Assembly: GCF_009469605.1 (NCBI RefSeq)
Contig: NZ_SSXU01000001.1
Coordinates: 372,001-436,000, forward strand
Length of the DNA: 64,000 nt
Direction of reading: 5' to 3'
DNA from: Zoogloea sp. 1C4
GTDB taxonomy: Bacteria; Pseudomonadota; Gammaproteobacteria; Burkholderiales; Rhodocyclaceae
Part shown: piece by piece, positions 59,952-64,000 of the stretch
How the letters are laid out: every line of letters starts with the position of its first letter
Position numbering within the stretch: the first letter of the stretch is position 1
Notes under the pieces: model-generated
The model's database searches: none
What the model saw: the letters and a program-made list of their open reading frames with translations, nothing else
What the model was told of the DNA's origin: nothing
Translations under genes and position numbers: made by a program

Positions 59952-61982
59952 TCAGAACCGGCCGAGCTTGCGATACAGGGTGTTGCGGCTGATCCCCAGC
60001 CGGCGGGCGGCGGCGGAGATGTTGCCGTTTTCGGCTTCGAGGGTGCGCTGGATCATGTCGCGCTCGATCTCCTCCAGGCGGCCGAAGGCGGCGGCGCTGG
60101 TGGGCACGGCCTCGGCACAGGCCATGGTCTCGGCGACGCGGGCGGTGACGGGTTCGGGCGTGGCCGGGCTGGACGAAGCCAGGGCGCCGATTTCCTCGAA
60201 CACGTCGTCGGGCAGGTGCCAGGTCTCGATCACGTCCTCGTCGTCGTCGAGGAGCGCGATGCCCACCTTGATGACGTTGCCGAGCTGGCGGATGTTGCCC
60301 GGCCAGCGGTAATTCAGGAAGGCATCCATCACCCTGCTGGAGACAGTGACCGGGCGGTCGGGGCCGGCCTCTTCGCGGAGCAGCTTGTCGATCAGGCTGC
60401 CGATGTCGCTGCGCTCGCGCAGCGACGGCAGGTTGATGCACAGGCCGTTGAGGCGGTAGTACAAGTCTTCGCGGAAGCCGCCGCGGGCCACTTCTTCCTT
60501 CAGCCGGCGGTGGGTGGCGCAGACCAGGGTGATGTCCACCGGAATGCTCTTGTTGGTGCCGAGCGGGGTCACGCAGCGTTCCTGGAGGACGCGCAGCAGG
60601 CGGGCCTGGAGCGACAGGGGCATGTCGCCGATTTCATCGAGGAAGAGCGTGCCGCCGTGGGCCTGCTGGATCTTGCCGACCGCGCCTTCCTTGCGGGCGC
60701 CGGTGAAGGCGCCGCCGGAGTAGCCGAAGAGCTCGGATTCGATCAGGGTTTCGGGGATCGCCGCGCAGTTGAGCGCCACGAAGGGGCCCTGGCCGCGGGG
60801 GCCGCTGTTGTGGAAGGCCTTGGCGAACATCTCCTTGCCGGCGCCGGATTCGCCCTGGATCAGGATCGGGATGTCGCGGCCGAGTACGCGGGTGGCCTTG
60901 TCGATGGCGGCCTGCAGGCGCTCGTCGCCGGTGGACAGGGACTTGAGGGTCAGGCCGGGACGGGCGGTCGGGCGGACGTTCTCGACCTTGGGCGCCTTGC
61001 CCACGCGCTCGCCACGGGCATCCAGCAGCACCGGGCCGGAGGTGGCCAAGGCGGTGAGGTTGCCGCGCAACCGGCCATAGAAGCGCTCGCCGTTGCGGCC
61101 GTTGATGGCGATCAGCGACGACGGGTCACGCCGGGCGCGGTCGACCAGGGTGCCCAGGGGAACGTCGAACAGCATGGTGTAGTGGCGGCGGGGCAGATCT
61201 TCGCGGCGCATGCCGAGGAGGTCGAGGGCAGCCTGATCGGCGCCCAGCAGATCGCCATCCGGGCCGATGGCCAGCAGGGCCTCGCAGAGGCTGCCCACGT
61301 GGTCCGGGCGGGAGTGGAAGCTGAGCAGGCCCTGGTGGGCGAACTCGGCTTCGAAGATACGTTTCTCGATGATGCGGGACGACATTTTTACGAGACCCAG
61401 CGAGTGGCGTTGATAAGCCCGGTAGTCGCTGGAGATGTCCAGCGCCCCGATCAGACGCCCCTGCGCGTCCAGGATGGGCGCGGCACTACAGGTTAGAAAG
61501 GCGTTGCTCTCGAAGAAATGTTCGGAGCCGAAGACATTAACGGCATTGCGCTCGGCAAGTGCAGTCCCGACTGCGTTTGTTCCGCGATCGAATTCGTTCC
61601 AGCTGGCGCCGGGGCGCAGGGCGACCTGTTCGGCGCGGCTGAGGAAGTCCGGATCGCCGTAGCTCTGGATCAGCATGCCCTGGGCGTCGGCCAGGATCAC
61701 CATGCTGTGGGAGTTGCGGATCTGCTCGAAGAGATGCTCCAGCACCGGCTGGGCGTGGGACAGCAGGGTGCGGTTGCGTTCGCGGGCTTCGGTCACGGCG
61801 CGCATGTCCGGATCGCGGGTGCCCTTGAAGGCCGGATCGAGCCCCGCCTGCCGGCAGCGCTCCCAGGAGCGCAACACGTTCCGGTCGAGCAAGGCTTCCG
61901 GCACCTCGCCCCGATCGAAATACAGGGAACGCGCCTCCTGAAGGCTCATCGAACGAGCCTCGGTATTGAAAGGTACCTGCAT
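59952..61982 (-). CDS. Sigma-54-dependent activator, AcoR type
   Basis: 676 residues. The ATG at 61982 is preceded by GGAGGAGA and is preferred over a longer frame. An N-terminal GAF-like sensor (about 45-190) and a PAS-like segment (about 215-310) lead to the AAA+ core: Walker A GESGAGKEMFA, then GGAFTGARKEG (the GAFTGA loop for sigma-54) and GGTLFLDEIGDMP. A Fis-type helix-turn-helix closes the protein (NGNISAAARRLGISRNTLYR). It is divergent from pedF, which has a perfect -24/-12 promoter, so it is the likely activator of that operon. AcoR relatives respond to small alcohols or acetoin. Confidence 0.92.
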   Translation of the reverse strand: MQVPFNTEARSMSLQEARSLYFDRGEVPEALLDRNVLRSWERCRQAGLDPAFKGTRDPDMRAVTEARERNRTLLSHAQPVLEHLFEQIRNSHSMVILADAQGMLIQSYGDPDFLSRAEQVALRPGASWNEFDRGTNAVGTALAERNAVNVFGSEHFFESNAFLTCSAAPILDAQGRLIGALDISSDYRAYQRHSLGLVKMSSRIIEKRIFEAEFAHQGLLSFHSRPDHVGSLCEALLAIGPDGDLLGADQAALDLLGMRREDLPRRHYTMLFDVPLGTLVDRARRDPSSLIAINGRNGERFYGRLRGNLTALATSGPVLLDARGERVGKAPKVENVRPTARPGLTLKSLSTGDERLQAAIDKATRVLGRDIPILIQGESGAGKEMFAKAFHNSGPRGQGPFVALNCAAIPETLIESELFGYSGGAFTGARKEGAVGKIQQAHGGTLFLDEIGDMPLSLQARLLRVLQERCVTPLGTNKSIPVDITLVCATHRRLKEEVARGGFREDLYYRLNGLCINLPSLRERSDIGSLIDKLLREEAGPDRPVTVSSRVMDAFLNYRWPGNIRQLGNVIKVGIALLDDDEDVIETWHLPDDVFEEIGALASSSPATPEPVTARVAETMACAEAVPTSAAAFGRLEEIERDMIQRTLEAENGNISAAARRLGISRNTLYRKLGRF

Positions 61983-62015
61983 GTGTTCGTCTCCTCCGCT
62001 ATAACGGATTGTGTT

Positions 62016-62031
62016 CCGGGTTTTAACCCGG
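62016..62031. promoter_or_regulatory. 16-bp palindrome, candidate upstream activator site
   Basis: CCGGGTT-TT-AACCCGG has perfect 7-bp arms. It is 34 bases from the activator start codon and about 190 bp upstream of the sigma-54 promoter, within the usual range for activator sites. It may serve both autoregulation and pedF activation. Confidence 0.5.
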
Positions 62032-62204
62032 TTTATGGTGAGTGCTCCAGAATGTAGCAGCCGAATCATATTTCAGCAATGTGACTGCTCCACGGCGGAT
62101 ACCTATGAGCAAACTCCGTTCCAGTTTATTCACCCATAAGAAAAACTAAGAAACCCGCCTCCAGCGCCGGAAAGCCGAGACACCCCCGCAGAAGCCGTGA
62201 CAAG

Positions 62205-62220
62205 TGGCACGCCCCTTGCT
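62205..62220 (+). promoter_or_regulatory. Sigma-54 (-24/-12) promoter of pedF
   Basis: The sequence TGGCACGCCCCTTGCT matches the consensus TGGCAC-N5-TTGCW exactly, with GG at 62206-62207 and GC at 62218-62219. Transcription should start near 62231, so in-frame ATGs at 62223 and 62226 cannot be used, and the GTG at 62304 is the start. Confidence 0.88.
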
Positions 62221-62303
62221 GAATGATGCCCACCACGGCGATGCCTGTTGCGCCCCGCGCCCCATCGCTCGACGCATTCCAATCCAGACCAAAGGTGACC
62301 CAG

Positions 62304-62738
62304 GTGACTGCTCGCAACTTCTTCTCCCGCCCTCTCCGTGCTCTCTCCACCGCCGTCCTGGCCCTGGCGGCCGGTGCCGTCATTGCCCACGGCGACGTGA
62401 CGCCCCAGGCGGTGGACACCTCCTCCCTCAAGCAGGTTGGCAAGGAGTGGCTCACCAAGAACCCGTATCTGGGCAACAAGGAAGCGATCCGCATCGGCGA
62501 CTCGGCCTTCAACCAGAACTGTGCCCGCTGCCACGGCCTGGGCGCCGTGTCCGGCGGCATCGCGCCGGATCTGCGTTACCTGCCGGCCGGCCAGGAAGGT
62601 GATGAGATCTTCCTGCAGCGCATCCGCCACGGCGCGACCCGCGACGGCCGCGTGTACATGCCCCCGTTCGAAGGCATCCTGTCCCAGGAAGCCATGTGGA
62701 CCATCCGCGCCTGGCTGGAGACCGTCCGTGAAGACTGA
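62304..62738 (+). CDS. pedF: PedF-like cytochrome c of alcohol oxidation
   Basis: 144 residues from a GTG; AAAGGTGA lies about 9 bases upstream, and the promoter position excludes earlier starts. A signal peptide (ARNFFSRPLRALSTAVLALA, cleaved near IAHG) precedes one haem site NCARCHG, and a Met ligand candidate in VYMPPFEGIL. PedF-type cytochromes c550 accept electrons from PQQ alcohol dehydrogenases such as PedE/ExaA. It overlaps the next gene by 11 bp. The dehydrogenase itself must lie to the right of the window or elsewhere. Confidence 0.85.
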   Translation: MTARNFFSRPLRALSTAVLALAAGAVIAHGDVTPQAVDTSSLKQVGKEWLTKNPYLGNKEAIRIGDSAFNQNCARCHGLGAVSGGIAPDLRYLPAGQEGDEIFLQRIRHGATRDGRVYMPPFEGILSQEAMWTIRAWLETVRED

Positions 62739-63573
62739 TCGCCGTCGATTCCTGCTTGCCGCTGGGGCCGCCGCCCTGGCCGCCAGCCTGCAGGCCCAGG
62801 CCGACGGTCTGGCCGAGATCCGCCAGCGCGGCAGCCTTCGGGTTGCCGTTTACAACGGCTTCGTGCCCTGGTCCGACAAGGGCAACGGGATCGACGTGGA
62901 GCTTGCCCAGGCGCTGGGCAAGCAGCTCGGCATCGCCACCCAGGTGGTCGGCTACAACGCCGACGAGGACATGGACGACGACCTGCGGAACATGGTCTGG
63001 AAGGGCCATTACCTGGGCCAGCAGCCGTCGGACGTGATGATGCACGTGCCGGTGGATTCCTACCTCCAGGGCAAGAACGAGAAGGTCAAGATCTTCGGGC
63101 CCTACCACCTGGAAACCATTGCGGTTGCCCGCATCCAGCGCATCGGCTCGATCCGCGGCTCGGCCGCGACCGCGCTGGAAGTCTTCACCCGCGAGAAGAT
63201 CGGCGTCGAAGGCCGCTCGCTGGCCGATGCCTTCCTGCTGGGCGTGCTCAACGGCCGCCTGCGCGAGAATGTGGTGCATTTCAACAGCGTGGCTGCCGCC
63301 GTCGAGAAGCTGAAGGCCGGCGACCTGGCCGCCGTGATGGGCCCCCGCTCGGAGATCGAGCAGGCGCTGGGCAAGGACAACCGCTTCACCCTCGAAGTGG
63401 TTCAGATGCCGGAACTCAAGATCAACAGCTGGCCCATCGGCATGGCCGTCAAGGCCGAGGAGACAGCCCTGGCCGACACCGTTGGCGAGGCGCTGCGCGT
63501 GCTGCAGAAGAATGGTACCGTCGCGTCCATCTTCGCCCGTCACGGCATCACCTATGTCCAGCCCACGCTCTGA
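62728..63573 (+). CDS. Quinoprotein dehydrogenase-associated periplasmic binding protein
   Basis: 281 residues from a GTG overlapping pedF by 11 bp. A twin-arginine signal (VKTDRRRFLLAAGAAALAAS) precedes a bacterial extracellular solute-binding fold of family 3: LAEIRQRGSLRVAVYNGFVP and GIDVELAQALGKQLG, typical of ABC-type binding proteins. Members next to PQQ alcohol dehydrogenase genes lack an obvious permease and may bind cofactor or metal. The next gene begins 4 bp after its stop. Confidence 0.85.
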   Translation: MKTDRRRFLLAAGAAALAASLQAQADGLAEIRQRGSLRVAVYNGFVPWSDKGNGIDVELAQALGKQLGIATQVVGYNADEDMDDDLRNMVWKGHYLGQQPSDVMMHVPVDSYLQGKNEKVKIFGPYHLETIAVARIQRIGSIRGSAATALEVFTREKIGVEGRSLADAFLLGVLNGRLRENVVHFNSVAAAVEKLKAGDLAAVMGPRSEIEQALGKDNRFTLEVVQMPELKINSWPIGMAVKAEETALADTVGEALRVLQKNGTVASIFARHGITYVQPTL

Positions 63574-63577
63574 TTCG

Positions 63578-64000
63578 ATGATCCGCACTCTGCTGGCCGG
63601 CTGCGCCCTGCTTCCCGCAGCGGCGCTCGCCGCGCCCTTCGCCTACGTCCCCAACGAAAAATCCGGCACGGTGTCGGTGATCGATACCGCCACCGACACC
63701 GTCGTGCGCACCCTGCCCGGCGGCGCCCGCCCCCGCGGCATCGCCAGCGACGGCAAGCGCCTGTTCATCAGCGAGGCGCCGTCGGATGGCCTGGTGATCG
63801 TCGATATCAGCGCCGAGGAACCCACCCGGCACATCCGCCTGGGTGAATCGCCCGAAGGCGTCAGCGTCTCCGCCGACCGCAAGCGGGTGGCGGTGGCGGT
63901 GGAAGAATCCAACAGCGTGGTGGTGCTCGATGCCGCCACCGGGCGCAAGCTCGCCGACATCCGCGTGCGCGGCAAGAACCCGGAACACGCGGTGTTCAGC
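63578..64000 (+). CDS. YVTN-type beta-propeller protein, 3' truncated by window edge
   Basis: At least 141 residues from MIRTLLAGCALLPAAALAAP, a clear signal peptide; an in-frame ATG 24 bases earlier overlaps the preceding stop and is less likely. Repeats follow the YVTN pattern: SGTVSVIDTATDTVV, then GLVIVDISAEEP and VVLDAATGRKLADI. Such propellers accompany PQQ-dependent catabolism genes and are secreted. The gene continues beyond the window. Confidence 0.85.
   Translation, partial: MIRTLLAGCALLPAAALAAPFAYVPNEKSGTVSVIDTATDTVVRTLPGGARPRGIASDGKRLFISEAPSDGLVIVDISAEEPTRHIRLGESPEGVSVSADRKRVAVAVEESNSVVVLDAATGRKLADIRVRGKNPEHAVFS

Noticed and set aside
62223-62303. Upstream ATG starts for pedF
   Set aside because: They lie at or before the expected transcript start of the sigma-54 promoter (about 62231), and they add a non-signal-like head before the signal peptide.

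Overview
The window is GC-rich, densely packed DNA. Gene content points to a betaproteobacterium, most likely of the Rhodocyclales (Thauera/Azoarcus relatives): two full fatty-acid beta-oxidation clusters, a periplasmic TTQ aromatic amine dehydrogenase operon, PQQ-alcohol-oxidation accessory genes and sigma-54 control. This placement is inferred from gene content and composition. No rRNA, tRNA, CRISPR array or intact insertion sequence was seen.

Region by region: (1) 1-4.3 kb holds the end of a degenerate GGDEF/EAL protein, a SPOR-domain and DUF2802 envelope pair, a YdcF-like protein and two small unknowns. (2) 4.3-22.6 kb is a fatty-acid block: a crotonase-family protein, an acyl-CoA ligase, a MalT-type LuxR regulator, a fadA/fadB-type pair with a TetR regulator and a palindromic operator, a FadL porin, then an operon running leftward in the order TetR, fadE, fadI, fadJ, thioesterase with its own inverted repeat. 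(3) 22.6-31.5 kb is an accessory block with a stress and envelope flavour: large catalase, esterase, hemerythrin-like protein, a 24-residue membrane peptide, a frameshifted membrane protein, cardiolipin synthase, a holin-family-like protein and a YihY protein. (4) 31.5-42.4 kb is a type I restriction-modification locus (hsdM, hsdS, unknown, HTH, nucleotidyltransferase, hsdR). It lies between two 120-bp direct repeats derived from the 3' end of a DUF3820 gene. The right copy belongs to an intact DUF3820/Suv3-like helicase pair. The left copy is a shrunken relic of that pair next to a broken sensor kinase.

(5) 42.5-45.8 kb carries a transglutaminase-like protein, the peptidase PepD and a secreted sugar-dehydrogenase-type propeller protein. 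(6) 45.9-58.5 kb is a leftward run of 12 genes: aauB-E-D-A (aromatic amine dehydrogenase and maturation), two c-type cytochromes, DUF1329, DUF1302, an RND/MMPL transporter, a YCF48-like propeller, a TerB-like protein and an aldehyde dehydrogenase. Together these suggest uptake or handling of a hydrophobic aromatic amine, its periplasmic oxidation to an aldehyde, electron transfer to cytochrome c, and oxidation of the aldehyde to an acid. A divergent AraC regulator sits at its head. (7) 59.9-64 kb has an AcoR-type sigma-54 activator facing a pedF-type cytochrome, a quinoprotein-associated binding protein and the start of a YVTN propeller. A textbook -24/-12 promoter precedes pedF and fixes its start codon.

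The points most worth a second look are the restriction-modification locus with long flanking duplication and microhomology deletions, the HTH/nucleotidyltransferase pair with its own 28-bp palindrome inside that operon, and the envelope transport set embedded in the aromatic amine operon, which also lacks a visible mauG.
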